Source: Streptomyces sp. VRA16 Mangrove soil
GTDB lineage: Bacteria > Actinomycetota > Actinomycetes > Streptomycetales > Streptomycetaceae
NCBI RefSeq assembly: GCF_017377775.1
Contig: NZ_JAFVLN010000001.1
Coordinates: forward strand, 186,001 to 250,000
Reading direction: 5' to 3'
Length of the DNA stretch: 64,000 bases
The notes beneath the pieces are model-generated. The model did no database searches, was not told where the DNA came from, and saw only the letters and a list, made by a program, of their open reading frames with translations. Both the position numbers and the translations under genes were made by a program. Position 1 is the first letter of the stretch. Each line of letters opens with the position of its first letter. Shown in pieces: positions 9,329-18,679 of the stretch.

Positions 9329-9676
9329 TCAGACGGTGACGTCCTCGCCGGGCGGGCCGAGGTGCCAGATCTCGGTCAGTTCCGTCCACTGGCGGGCCTC
9401 GCCCCGGTCGGGCCAGGGCTCCTGGCACGGGTCGGTCAGCTTCCACCACTCCTGCGTCTCGGGGTCGGCTTCGAGGACAGCCATGTCGGCCTCGAAGTCG
9501 TCGCCGTGGTACTCGAGGTAGCCGAACAGCACGTCGCCGTGGAGGAAGATGCCGAAGTTGCGGATGTTCGCCCGGTGCAGGGCCGCCTCCACCCCGGGCC
9601 AGACGGCGGAGTGCAGTTCGAGATACCTCTCCCGGTGCTCGGGCCGGAGCCTGATGGTCTGGGCGATGCGCTTCAC
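9329..9676 (-). CDS. L-rhamnose mutarotase family protein
   Basis: A 115-residue protein of the RhaM/RhaU family, at full family length. It starts K-R-I-A-Q-T-I-R-L-R-P, with the conserved Y-x-x-L-H-x-x-V-W-P active-site stretch, N-I-R-N-F-G-I-F, and W-W-K-L-T-D-P near the end. These enzymes interconvert alpha and beta anomers of L-rhamnose, and some act on L-fucose, supplying the anomer the dehydrogenase uses. The GTG start lies in a GTGA overlap with the preceding gene and has a GGGAG site. Confidence 0.85.
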   Translation of the reverse strand: MKRIAQTIRLRPEHRERYLELHSAVWPGVEAALHRANIRNFGIFLHGDVLFGYLEYHGDDFEADMAVLEADPETQEWWKLTDPCQEPWPDRGEARQWTELTEIWHLGPPGEDVTV

Positions 9677-11688
9677 GCCGTGCTCCCTTCCGTGCCGGCG
9701 ACGGGTCCGCCCGCCTCGGTGCCGAACGGGGTGCGGTAGCTGGGGGTGTGGGCGCGCAGGTCCAGTCGCAGGACGAGCCTGATACGGGTGGACGCGGGCA
9801 GCCGGACGGTCAGGAAGGGGCTGTCGCAGGACAGTTCTTCCTCGGTGACGACGGGCTCGGTGTGGCCGTAGTCGTACATGTCGCCGATCCAGCCGTCGTC
9901 CAGGCAGGTGGTGTACCGGGCGGCGGCGATGGTGTGCTCGGCGAAGGCGCCGGCCTGGACGATCACGGTGCGGTCCGTCTCGGGGGCGAGGTTGACCAGT
10001 TCGACGGTCGTTGCCTCGGGGTCGATGGAGCTGACCAGCGCGGCCACGTCCTGCGGCAGACCGGCGCGGCGCGCGTCGGCGTCGTGGTAGCGCAGCCGGG
10101 CCTGCTGCAGGCCGCCGTTGTACAGCACCTGGGGGCCGCCCCAGGTCAGCTGGACGAGAGCCTCGGTGACCACCGGGTTCGACTGCTGCCAGACGTGGAT
10201 GTCGGCCTCGGGCACGTCCAGGTCACGGTAGCGGTCGATACGGCGCAGACGGTGCCGGATCTGAGCCTGGGCGGTGGCGAGGATGCGCTCGGGGTAGCCG
10301 GGGTCGTCGCCGGCGAGGAAGGCGAACCATGCCTTCTCGTGGCCGGACTCCTCCTTGGCGCGGAACGGCCGCAGGGTGCGCCAGTCGATGGCCTCGGCCT
10401 CGCGCAGGTCCTCCAGCCGCTTGCGGTCGGCGTCCGACGCCGAGTGGTGCCACAGGGCCACCGGTACGGGCGGGGTGGTCGGGTTGTAGTCGAACCAGCC
10501 GGTGTCGTTGTACCGGAACGGCACGTGCAGCGTGGGGGTCTCGGCGTCCGGGCCGAGTTCCACCGCCCACTTGGCGGGGAGGCTGGAGTCCGCCTCGGTG
10601 TGGGGCATCACCTTGCCGCGGGCGATGAGCGAGTCGAGCGTGGTGCGGACCATGGAGAGGAAGTCGTCGTCCCCGGTGACCGTCGCCGCCGCGAGCGCCG
10701 CCACGCAGGCCGCGGCTCCGATGCTGTGCCAGCCGTGCGGCCAGGACCAGCCGTAGTGGCCGCCGTACCAGCGGCCTTCGAGGAGGCCGCCGACGACGCC
10801 GTCCGGGCTGACGTTGTCAGGGATGACACCGTCGTTCGCCTCGGTGCGCTCCCGCCACGCACCGACGTACTCGACGATCCAGTCGCGGTAGCGCTCGTCG
10901 CCGGTCAGGATCCAGGCGTTGAGCACCAGACCGGTGGCGCCGAGGTTGATGGCGGTGTCTCCGGCGCCCATCCGTTCGCGCATCTGCGCGCCGAGACGCG
11001 GGTCCGAGGAGAGCGGGAACGGGCCGCCCCGCGCCTCGGGTATCCACTCCAGCGGGTACCCGTAGGTGTCCGCCTCCTTCTGCAGCCAGGGGTAGACGTC
11101 ACCGTCGAACAGACCCGTGCGGTCGGGGTCGCTGCCGTTGTGCGCGCGGGTGATGATGCGGTGGGCGGGGTCGTAGTTGCCCTTGGCCGGATCGACGTAC
11201 AACTCCGCGAAGCGCAGGGCGCGTTCCGACCAGCGCTCGGGGTCGGCCATGCACAGGAAGAAGAGCAGCAGCAGACTCTCGCCCTGGTGGAACCAGTCGT
11301 AGCCGCGCTCGTACTCGTCACGCAGCATGTCCCGTTCGGTGAGCTGACGGGTCACGCCCTCCCAGTGCTTCTCGCTGGCGGGCAGCAGGTCGTCGGCGCC
11401 GCCGAGGAGGTAGAGCTGGGGCCAGTTGAAGAACACCTCGTAGAAGTCGTCCACCCCGTCGCGGGTGGTCAGCGGCCCGGTGTAGTTCAGGCGTCCGTCC
11501 GGGCCGGTGAAGTCGCGGGCGAAGCGGCGCCAGGCGTGATCCAGCAGGTCGAACAAGGACCGCTGGGCCACCGCCCAGCCCGGTACGTCGAGCAGGGGGA
11601 CCGTCGCCTCGATCGCGGGGGGCGGGGTCGGCCGGCCCGCGGCCTCGGTGTCCTCACCCGAGGCGGGGTCTGGAAAGTCGAAGGGCAT
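9673..11688 (-). CDS. Unassigned glycosidase-like protein, probable (alpha/alpha)-barrel
   Basis: A 671-residue protein without a signal peptide. It is rich in aromatic and acidic residues (Y-D-W-F-H-Q-G-E; G-G-H-Y-G-W-S-W-P-H-G-W; W-F-D-Y-N) and reads like a six-hairpin glycosidase or lyase-type barrel (about 40-520) followed by a beta-sandwich (about 530-660). I do not recognise the family with confidence. The operon position, after sugar permeases and before a mutarotase and lactonase, suggests it acts inside the cell on the imported oligosaccharide, releasing the deoxyhexose or uronic acid used by the next enzymes. The D/E active-site residues cannot be assigned by eye. Confidence 0.65.
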   Translation of the reverse strand: MPFDFPDPASGEDTEAAGRPTPPPAIEATVPLLDVPGWAVAQRSLFDLLDHAWRRFARDFTGPDGRLNYTGPLTTRDGVDDFYEVFFNWPQLYLLGGADDLLPASEKHWEGVTRQLTERDMLRDEYERGYDWFHQGESLLLLFFLCMADPERWSERALRFAELYVDPAKGNYDPAHRIITRAHNGSDPDRTGLFDGDVYPWLQKEADTYGYPLEWIPEARGGPFPLSSDPRLGAQMRERMGAGDTAINLGATGLVLNAWILTGDERYRDWIVEYVGAWRERTEANDGVIPDNVSPDGVVGGLLEGRWYGGHYGWSWPHGWHSIGAAACVAALAAATVTGDDDFLSMVRTTLDSLIARGKVMPHTEADSSLPAKWAVELGPDAETPTLHVPFRYNDTGWFDYNPTTPPVPVALWHHSASDADRKRLEDLREAEAIDWRTLRPFRAKEESGHEKAWFAFLAGDDPGYPERILATAQAQIRHRLRRIDRYRDLDVPEADIHVWQQSNPVVTEALVQLTWGGPQVLYNGGLQQARLRYHDADARRAGLPQDVAALVSSIDPEATTVELVNLAPETDRTVIVQAGAFAEHTIAAARYTTCLDDGWIGDMYDYGHTEPVVTEEELSCDSPFLTVRLPASTRIRLVLRLDLRAHTPSYRTPFGTEAGGPVAGTEGSTA

Positions 11689-11789
11689 GGAAGGGAATCT
11701 CCGTTCAGGGGTACGGGGTGCGCGCCCGCGGCGCCGGCCGGGCGAGGTCGCTGATCAGGGCGCCGTGACGGGGCAACCGGCGATCGGGC

Positions 11790-12752
11790 CTACTCCTTGG
11801 TGGCCCCGGCGAGCATCCCGCTGACCAGGAAGCGCTGGGCGAACAGGAAGACGACCAGCACCGGTGTGATGGCGAGCAGGGTGGCCAGTGCCAGCTGGGG
11901 GCGCTCGATCGCCAGCTCGCCGACGGTCGGATTGAAGGACGGCACGTTGCTGAGCAGGCTTCCGACGCCGACCTGGATCGGCATCTGGTCGGACTCGGGG
12001 AGCATCACGTACGGCAGGAAGTAGTTGGTCCAGTTCGCGACGAAGCTGAAGAAGCCCACGAGCGCGATGACCGGGGTCGCCAGCGGCAGCGCGATGTGCC
12101 GGAAGACACCGAACTCCGAGCAGCCGTCGATGCGAGCCGCGGCCAGCAGGTCCTTCGGCACGGCGGTGGTGAAGTAGATGTACGTCAGATACACGCCGAA
12201 CGGGTAGAAGGCGTACGGCAGGATGATCGACCACATGGTGCCGATCAGGCGTACCGCGTTGAGCTCCAAGAACAGCGGCACCACCAGGGTGGCGGTCGGC
12301 ATCAGCATCACGACCAGCGTCGACACCAGCAGGGCGTGCCGGCCGCGGAACTCGGTCATGGCCAGGGCGTAGCCCGCCGGAATGGCCACGCACAAAGTGA
12401 TGACCAGCGAAATCGCCGCGTACAGCGTGGAGTTGCCCAGCCACTGCATCACGGCGTTGTCCTGGAACGCGGTGAGTGCGTGCCAGTTGGCCTTGAGGGC
12501 GTGCCACGAGCCGAAGGACAGCGGACTGTCGTGGATGAGTTGCTGGTCCGTCTTGGTGGCGGCGAGCAGGAGCCACAGCACGGGCAGGACGAAGAACACC
12601 AGGAAGACGGCGAGCAGGGCGCCGGCCAGCAGACGGGGCACCACACGACGCGGGGGGCGAAGGCGCCGGGCCGCGTGGGCCTGCGGGCGGGCCGGGTCCA
12701 TGACGCCTGGTTCCCGATCCGTCAGGGGTGCGGCGGGTGACTCAGTCGGCAT
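11790..12752 (-). CDS. ABC sugar permease (CUT1, MalG-like)
   Basis: A 320-residue inner-membrane permease with six predicted helices and the cytoplasmic EAA loop A-A-R-I-D-G-C-S, which contacts the ATPase. The start at 12752 (M-P-T-E-S) follows from gene overlap with the upstream permease stop at 12742; the longer in-frame extension is coding for that permease in another frame. It pairs with the permease at 12742-13677 and the binding protein at 13674-15038. No ATP-binding gene is in the operon. Confidence 0.9.
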   Translation of the reverse strand: MPTESPAAPLTDREPGVMDPARPQAHAARRLRPPRRVVPRLLAGALLAVFLVFFVLPVLWLLLAATKTDQQLIHDSPLSFGSWHALKANWHALTAFQDNAVMQWLGNSTLYAAISLVITLCVAIPAGYALAMTEFRGRHALLVSTLVVMLMPTATLVVPLFLELNAVRLIGTMWSIILPYAFYPFGVYLTYIYFTTAVPKDLLAAARIDGCSEFGVFRHIALPLATPVIALVGFFSFVANWTNYFLPYVMLPESDQMPIQVGVGSLLSNVPSFNPTVGELAIERPQLALATLLAITPVLVVFLFAQRFLVSGMLAGATKE

Positions 12753-13677
12753 CGAAGAACCTCGATCGTGTGACGAAGACGGCGGCGGCCGACAGGCTGA
12801 CGACCAGCAGCTCGACCGAGACCGCGGCGGCACCGTTGATGTTGTTCAGCTCGAAGGCGAAGTCGTACGTCAGCTGGTTCAGCGCGTAGTCGCGGCCCGC
12901 CACCCCCACACTCGCCAGGGACAGCAACTGCGGCTCGACGAAGAGCTGGGTGCCGCCTGCGAACGCCAGAATCACCATGTACACGATCCACTTGCGGAGC
13001 ATCGGGATCTGTACGTGCCAGGCGGTCTGCCAGCTGCTCGCCCCATCGATGCGCGCGGCTTCCATCACATCCGTGGGGATGTTGTTGAGCGCGCCGTACA
13101 TGACGACGATCCAGCCGCCCGCGCCGGTCCAGAACGCGATGATCGTGAACAGGAGCGGCAGATGGCCCGGCGCGATCACCTCGCCGAACGTGTCGAACCC
13201 CAGCGCACCGAGCAGTGAACTGGCCGGACTCACCGTCGGATCGAGCATGAACAGCCACACCAGGACGCTCGCGGCACCCGCGAGGGCGCCCGGGATGTAG
13301 TAGAGGAAGCGCAGGGACCTGCTGAGCGTGCCGGACGAGAGGCGGTGCAGCAGCAGGGCGAGGGTCACCACGAACACCACGAGCGAGAGCATCCAGAACA
13401 GCAGGTACAGGGCCACGTGGCCCACGGCGTCCATGAACCGGAAGTCGTGCGCCGTGTCGATGAAGTTGGACAGGCCGGTGAACGTGCCGCCCGCGTTGGT
13501 CAAGGCGAAGTAGACGGCGTAGCCGGTCGGCAGGATGCCGAAGGCGATCAGCAGCAGTACGTAGCCGGCGACGAAGGCGACGCCGGCCCGGCTCTGCCGG
13601 GCGGTGCCGCGAGGGCGCCGACGGGCAGAGCGGGACGGAGCGGACGCAGCGGACGCAGAGTGGTTCACAGCGGTCAC
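12742..13677 (-). CDS. ABC sugar permease (CUT1, MalF-like)
   Basis: A 311-residue permease with a basic N-terminal tail, six predicted transmembrane helices and the EAA motif E-A-A-R-I-D-G-A. The GTG start at 13677 overlaps the binding-protein stop (GTGA), so the two are translationally coupled. It forms the membrane channel with the MalG-like partner. The imported sugar is probably the oligosaccharide handled by the downstream enzymes. Confidence 0.9.
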   Translation of the reverse strand: MTAVNHSASAASAPSRSARRRPRGTARQSRAGVAFVAGYVLLLIAFGILPTGYAVYFALTNAGGTFTGLSNFIDTAHDFRFMDAVGHVALYLLFWMLSLVVFVVTLALLLHRLSSGTLSRSLRFLYYIPGALAGAASVLVWLFMLDPTVSPASSLLGALGFDTFGEVIAPGHLPLLFTIIAFWTGAGGWIVVMYGALNNIPTDVMEAARIDGASSWQTAWHVQIPMLRKWIVYMVILAFAGGTQLFVEPQLLSLASVGVAGRDYALNQLTYDFAFELNNINGAAAVSVELLVVSLSAAAVFVTRSRFFDAD

Positions 13678-15038
13678 TGCGCGACCTTGTAACCGTTGGA
13701 CCGGGCGTACTTGACGATCGCGTCCTGCCAGGCGGGCAGCATGGATTCGATCGTCTTGCCCTGGGTGAGGCCCGGCTTGACGGTGGCGGCCCAGATCGCT
13801 TCCTGGCTGAACTTGCCCGAGCCCCAGTCGGACCACACCTGCGAGGAGGCGTCCGTGAGGGCCGTGAGGTCACTGGCGTAGTACCCGGAGTCGGCCTGTG
13901 CCTTCAGCCAGTTCTCGGCGACGGGCGCATAGGCCGGGAAGCCGGGGGACTTCTCGCCCTGGTAGGCGTTGTCCGTGGTGACCCACTTCAGGAAGTCGGT
14001 GGCCGCCTTGATGTGGGCGGAGTGCTGCGACAGCAGCCAGGTGCCGCCGCCGACGTTGCCGGTGGACGGTGCGGTCTCGCCCTTCCACTGCGGCATGGGC
14101 GCCACCGCGATCTGCTTCGCCGGCGTCTTGAGCCCGCTCTGGAAGACCGCGCCGCCGTACCAGGCCGGGCCGGGCATGAGCAGGATCTTCTCGGCCTTCC
14201 TGTTCTTCTTGGCGAAGTCGGTGCTGAAGACCCCGGTGATGGAGATCGACTTGTTCTTGATCAGTACGTCCAGCAGTTCGGCCATCTTGGTGCACGCCTC
14301 GCTGGTGGTGTTCACGGACACCGCCTTGGGGCCGGTGATGTGGTTGGCGCCGCACTTGCTCGCCCACAGGTAGATCTCGGGGGTGAAGGAGTCGCCCGCG
14401 TCGCCGACGAGGTACCCGGGATGTTCTTTGGCGACCTTCTCGCCGAGTGCCTGGTATTCCTCCCAGGTCGCGGGGACGGTGTAGCCGAACTTCTTGAGCA
14501 GCGGGGCGTTGTACCAGAGCACCGTCTGGGAGAGGTCGTTGCGCAGGCAGTACAGGGTCCCGTTGACCGTGCAGACGTCGTTGGCGCCCTTGGCGAACTT
14601 GCTGAGGGTCGCGTCCGGGATCAGACCCTTGTTCAGCGGCGCGGCGAAGCCCGCGTCGACCGCCCAGCTCGCCTCGTTGTTCTGGGAGCTGAAGACGACG
14701 TCGGGCCAGCCCTTCCTGGTGCGGTTGAACAACTGGACCTTGGTCTGCAGGTAGTTCGAACCATTGGCGTCACCGTCGTAGCTGACGATCTTCAGCTTCA
14801 CGTCCGGGTGCTGCTTCTGGTACAGCTTCGCGGCGTCCATGCGGGTCGCATCCACCCAGACGGTCAACTCCCCGTCCGTCTGGGCGACTTGCGCGAAGCC
14901 GTCCTTGTTGGTCGTGCCGCCGGTGCCGCCGCCGCAGGCGGCCAGGGTCAGTACCAGTGCGGCGCAGCCGGCGGGCAGCGCCGCACGCGTCCTGCGGAGT
15001 GCGCTTCTCGGGCCGGGCGAAAGCTTGTTGAGGGTCAT
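13674..15038 (-). CDS. ABC sugar-binding lipoprotein
   Basis: A family-1 extracellular solute-binding protein of about 454 residues. The N-terminus is basic then hydrophobic, with a lipobox L-A-A-C (Cys near 35), so it is anchored on the outer face of the membrane. Tryptophan-rich stretches (W-Y-N-A-P, G-P-A-W-Y-G-G) are usual for sugar contacts. Start ATG 15038 has GGAG at a good distance; a GTG four codons earlier is the alternative. It is the first gene of the operon running to 5521, with a likely promoter at 15163-15193 and a divergent FadR-type regulator. Confidence 0.9.
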   Translation of the reverse strand: MTLNKLSPGPRSALRRTRAALPAGCAALVLTLAACGGGTGGTTNKDGFAQVAQTDGELTVWVDATRMDAAKLYQKQHPDVKLKIVSYDGDANGSNYLQTKVQLFNRTRKGWPDVVFSSQNNEASWAVDAGFAAPLNKGLIPDATLSKFAKGANDVCTVNGTLYCLRNDLSQTVLWYNAPLLKKFGYTVPATWEEYQALGEKVAKEHPGYLVGDAGDSFTPEIYLWASKCGANHITGPKAVSVNTTSEACTKMAELLDVLIKNKSISITGVFSTDFAKKNRKAEKILLMPGPAWYGGAVFQSGLKTPAKQIAVAPMPQWKGETAPSTGNVGGGTWLLSQHSAHIKAATDFLKWVTTDNAYQGEKSPGFPAYAPVAENWLKAQADSGYYASDLTALTDASSQVWSDWGSGKFSQEAIWAATVKPGLTQGKTIESMLPAWQDAIVKYARSNGYKVAQ

Positions 15039-15162
15039 CAGTGACTCCACTGGGTCTGCGGGGGTGCCCCGAGCGGGCAGGGGTGGCGCCTGGATGGGTC
15101 GACGTCGGGGTCCCGGACGGACGTCGGCAGGGCGGGCGGCTGTGCTGCTAGCGGCGTGGAAG

Positions 15163-15193
15163 AAATTAGCCGCCTTATCCAGGGAGCCGTCAA
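15163..15193 (-). promoter_or_regulatory. Promoter of sugar import/oxidation operon
   Basis: On the minus strand TTGACG (15193-15188) is followed after 18 bp by CTAATT, or after 19 bp by TAATTT. This is a good match to the housekeeping -35/-10 pattern, about 125 bp before the binding-protein start. Confidence 0.5.
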
Positions 15194-15316
15194 GGGTGTG
15201 TGCACGGCTGTTTTCCGGGAGTTGAGGCGATGATGGCGGACCAGTGCGGCTTTGTGACCGTTAAGTTCCCTCAGTTCCTTGAGAGTTCTCTGCTCATGGC
15301 GAAGGGTCCGTGTCGG

Positions 15317-15333
15317 AATGAGTACGACTCATT
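15317..15333. promoter_or_regulatory. Perfect palindrome, likely FadR/GntR operator
   Basis: AATGAGTACGACTCATT has 7-bp perfect arms around ACG. It lies 77 bp upstream of the FadR-type gene and within the divergent region shared with the sugar operon. Size and symmetry fit FadR-subfamily sites. No second copy was seen in this intergenic region. Confidence 0.6.
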
Positions 15334-15409
15334 GCGGGGTTGGGCTACGATGCCGACGGCTCCACAGTGGTCAGCCGCGTACGCCGCAGCCATCCGGGAG
15401 GACGTACAG

Positions 15410-16210
15410 ATGGACGACATGCCAGAGCGCGAGGCGGCGTCGCCGGCCGGGATCCTGCCGACCGCGCTCGCCCAGAACGGCGTGGGCGAGGAGCGCGGCT
15501 ACCGGCCCGGATACGAGATCGTGGCGGAGCGGATCCTCGAACACATCGCCGCGCAGCGGCTGGTGGCGGGCGACCGGCTGCCGACCGAGGTGGACCTGGC
15601 GCAGATGCTGGGCACCAGCAGGGCGGTGGTGCGGGAGGCCGTGAAGATTCTCTCGGCGCTGGGCCGCGTCCGGGCCCACAAGGGCAGGGGCCTGTTCGTC
15701 GCGGACGACGAAGGCATGCTCGTCACCAGCCGCTGGGGAGGCTTCTTCCGGCCCGTCGACATCGACCATGTGCTGATGCTGTTCGAGTTCCGCCGGGTTC
15801 AGGAGATGTCCGCCAGCAGCCTGGCGGCCACCCGTGCCACCCCAGCCGAACTGCGCACCATCGAGGTGGCCGTGGAGCAGTGCCGGCACGGGTTCGCCCA
15901 CGGCGCGGTCGACGTGTTCAACCGGGCGGACGACGACTTCCACGCGGCCGTCTCCGTGGCCTCGCACAACGCGTTCCTGGTCAGCGCGGTACGCGACGCG
16001 CGGCGGCTGCAGCGCCAGTCCAGTGCCATCGGCATCCATGACACGCTCGGCGAGAACGCCGAGTTGGCGGTCGAGGAGCACGAGGCGATCTACCGGGCCA
16101 TCCGTGACGGCCGGCCCGAGGAGGCCGCTCAGGCCACCGCGGTGCACCTGGACCGGACCTTGGAGGACTACCGGCGCGAGATCCAGTGGCGCCTTTTCGG
16201 TCAGCGTTAA
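15410..16210 (+). CDS. FadR/GntR-family transcriptional regulator
   Basis: A 266-residue regulator. Residues about 34-97 are the winged helix (R-L-P-T-E-V-D-L-A, then S-R-A-V-V-R-E-A), and about 130-250 are the helical FCD effector domain, with metal-ligand-type D-x-x-F-H and later H residues. A GGGAGG site precedes ATG 15410; in-frame starts further upstream (15200) run through the promoter and operator. FCD regulators commonly bind sugar acids. It probably controls the divergent fuco/rhamno-type operon and perhaps the glycosidases downstream. Confidence 0.85.
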   Translation: MDDMPEREAASPAGILPTALAQNGVGEERGYRPGYEIVAERILEHIAAQRLVAGDRLPTEVDLAQMLGTSRAVVREAVKILSALGRVRAHKGRGLFVADDEGMLVTSRWGGFFRPVDIDHVLMLFEFRRVQEMSASSLAATRATPAELRTIEVAVEQCRHGFAHGAVDVFNRADDDFHAAVSVASHNAFLVSAVRDARRLQRQSSAIGIHDTLGENAELAVEEHEAIYRAIRDGRPEEAAQATAVHLDRTLEDYRREIQWRLFGQR

Positions 16211-16264
16211 CGGTTCGATATCTCGTTCGCGGTACGGGACTTCGGTCGAAAGCTGTCACGGGCG

Positions 16265-16294
16265 TTGACTTCCGCACAGGGCGCCGCCTACGTT
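16265..16294 (+). promoter_or_regulatory. Promoter for GH43 gene
   Basis: TTGACT (16265-16270) and TACGTT (16289-16294) are separated by 18 bp, about 150 bp before the GH43 start. This 238-bp gap holds no gene. Confidence 0.45.
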
Positions 16295-16448
16295 CGGCGC
16301 CGTTGTGTCCGACTCTTCGACGGTTATTCGAAATCCCGGACACATGGGGCGTGAGGTCGGTTCCGTTTCCCGCAGGAACCCCATGCTCACCACCTCACGC
16401 GTTCCCGACGCACGTACCTGCGCAGAAACGTCTGACGGAGGACGAACC

Positions 16449-18500
16449 GTGGACATCACAAGACGACACCTCGGCCGACTCGCCGCGGTCGGTACCGGGG
16501 CACTCATGCTGCCGGGCCTGCTGCCCCCGGCCAGGGCAGCGGCGGCCGCGCCATGGGACGGCACCTGGGGCGATCAGGGCGACGGCACCTACGCCAACCC
16601 GATTCTCCCGGGCGATTTCAGCGACTGGGACTGCATCCGGGTCGGTGACGACTACTACGGAATCACCAGCACGTTCGGGTACTCGCCCGGTGTCGCGGTG
16701 CTGCACTCGAAGGACCTGGTCAGCTGGCGTACGGTCGGCAACGCGGTCGGTGACGTGACCCGGATCGGGCCGGAGCTGAACTGGGACCGCATGAACCGCT
16801 ACGGCCGCGGCGTGTGGGCCGGTGCCATCCGCTTCCACGCGGGGCGCTACTGGGTGTACTTCAACACGCCCGACGAAGGCTTCTTCATGACATCGGCCCC
16901 CTCCCCGGCCGGACCGTGGGATCCGCTGACCTCGGTGTGGCGCACCTCGGGCTGGGACGACCCGTGCCCGTTCTGGGACGACGACGGCCAGGGCTACCTG
17001 GTCACCAGCCACTACTCGGACGGCTACAAGATCAATCTCTTCAAGCTGTCCGAGGACGGGAAGTCGCTGGTCGGCTCACCCACGGTCATCCACCAGTCGT
17101 CGGGCAGCGAAGCCAACAAGCTGTACAAGATCAACGGCCTGTACTACCACCTGTACAGCGAGGTGAAGCCCGAGGGCCGGGTGCTGATGATGCACCGCGG
17201 CAGCAGCCTCTACGGCCCGTACGAGACGCGGCAGTTGCTGCACGTCAGCTCTTCGGTGGACCGCGAGCCCAACCAGGGCGGACTGGTGCAGGCACCGGAC
17301 GGCGCGTGGTACTTCGTGACCCATCACGGCCATGGTGACTGGGAGGGCCGCGTCCTGTCGCTGCTGCCGGTCACCTGGGTGGACGGCTGGCCGATCCTGG
17401 GCACCGTGGGCACGGACGGCATCGGCACCATGACGTGGTCGGGCAAGGTGCCCGCCGGCGGCACACCCGGTCTGCCCCTCGACGCACTGCCGCCGGTGGT
17501 GACGAGCGACCTGTTCACCGCGAGCAGCCTCAAGCCGCAGTGGGAGTGGTACTACCAACCGCGTGCGGATCACTGGTCGTTGACCGAGCGTCCCGGCTAT
17601 CTGCGCCTGAAAGCCTTCGCACCTCTGGCGGCCGACCATCTGATGAAGGTGGGCAACACCCTCACCCAGCGCGCACTGCGCACGGCCGGAGGCGCGACCG
17701 TGACGGTACGCCTGGAACTGGCCGGCCTCGCCGACGGTCAGCACGCCGGGCTGTGCCACTACGCAGCGACGTATGCCGGACTGGGGGTGAAGCGCACCGG
17801 GAGCACCACCACGCTCGCGCACAACGCCGGCGGCACCCTGACCTACGGGCCGGACATCACCCAGAACGCTGTCTGGCTGCGCACCAGTTGGGACGTGAAC
17901 GGGATGAGCCGCTTCTCCTACAGCCTCGACGGGAGCACCTTCACCGACGTCGGCCCCACCTACCAGCTCACCTGGGGCGGCTACCGCGGCGACCGGATCG
18001 GCCTGTACACCTACAACCCCGACAACACCGGCTACGTCGACATCGACTCGGTGTGCTACACCGTCGCCCCCACCCGGGCCTACAAGTGCGTCAGCGTGCG
18101 CAGCGGCAAAGTCGCCGACGTCGCCGGTGCGTCGGTCGCGCACGGCGCCGGCCTGATCCAGTGGCGCGACACCGGCGGAACGAACCAGCAGTGGACCTTC
18201 CAGGCCACGGCGGACGGCTACCACACCATCACCTGCGTCCGCAGCGGGAAGGTCCTGGACGTAGCGGGCTCCTCGACGGCGGACGGCGCGCGGATCGTGC
18301 AGACGACCGCGGACGGCCGCACCAGCCAGCAATGGCAACTGCGCCCGCTGACCGGGGGCGCGTTCGTCGTGGTCAACCGCAACAGCGGCAAGGTCCTCGA
18401 CGTCAGCGGAGGCAGCACGGCCGCCGGCGCCGCGCTGATCCAGTACTCCGACCGGGGCAGCACCAACCAGCACTGGACGTTTCAGCGCGTCACCGGTTAG
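16449..18500 (+). CDS. Tat-exported GH43 glycosidase with CBM13 tail
   Basis: A 683-residue enzyme. The GTG start at 16449 follows GGAGG and opens a twin-arginine signal (T-R-R-H-L-G-R). Residues about 45-335 are a five-bladed GH43 propeller: N-P-I-L-P-G-D-F-S-D with the likely base D59, the W-D-D-P-C-P-F pKa-modulator strand, and Y-S-E-V as the acid candidate. A concanavalin-like C-terminal domain spans about 345-545. Residues about 550-683 are a ricin trefoil with three Q-x-W repeats. Likely a beta-xylosidase, alpha-L-arabinofuranosidase or exo-galactanase. It is the first gene of a plus-strand glycosidase run. Confidence 0.85.
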   Translation: MDITRRHLGRLAAVGTGALMLPGLLPPARAAAAAPWDGTWGDQGDGTYANPILPGDFSDWDCIRVGDDYYGITSTFGYSPGVAVLHSKDLVSWRTVGNAVGDVTRIGPELNWDRMNRYGRGVWAGAIRFHAGRYWVYFNTPDEGFFMTSAPSPAGPWDPLTSVWRTSGWDDPCPFWDDDGQGYLVTSHYSDGYKINLFKLSEDGKSLVGSPTVIHQSSGSEANKLYKINGLYYHLYSEVKPEGRVLMMHRGSSLYGPYETRQLLHVSSSVDREPNQGGLVQAPDGAWYFVTHHGHGDWEGRVLSLLPVTWVDGWPILGTVGTDGIGTMTWSGKVPAGGTPGLPLDALPPVVTSDLFTASSLKPQWEWYYQPRADHWSLTERPGYLRLKAFAPLAADHLMKVGNTLTQRALRTAGGATVTVRLELAGLADGQHAGLCHYAATYAGLGVKRTGSTTTLAHNAGGTLTYGPDITQNAVWLRTSWDVNGMSRFSYSLDGSTFTDVGPTYQLTWGGYRGDRIGLYTYNPDNTGYVDIDSVCYTVAPTRAYKCVSVRSGKVADVAGASVAHGAGLIQWRDTGGTNQQWTFQATADGYHTITCVRSGKVLDVAGSSTADGARIVQTTADGRTSQQWQLRPLTGGAFVVVNRNSGKVLDVSGGSTAAGAALIQYSDRGSTNQHWTFQRVTG

Positions 18501-18679
18501 CGCGTACGAGGCCACCGCGCCCCCTGCCTGATCCGCCGGTCCCGCGCCAAGGGCCCTGTGGAGTTAGGCCCGAGCTCTGGCGACCCCCGCGGCCCGGCCC
18601 AGCGATGCCCGGGGCGGCGCTCTCGCGTCACCGACCAGCACCGCGTCACGACAAGCCGCTCGTCTCCGAAAGGTGCACG

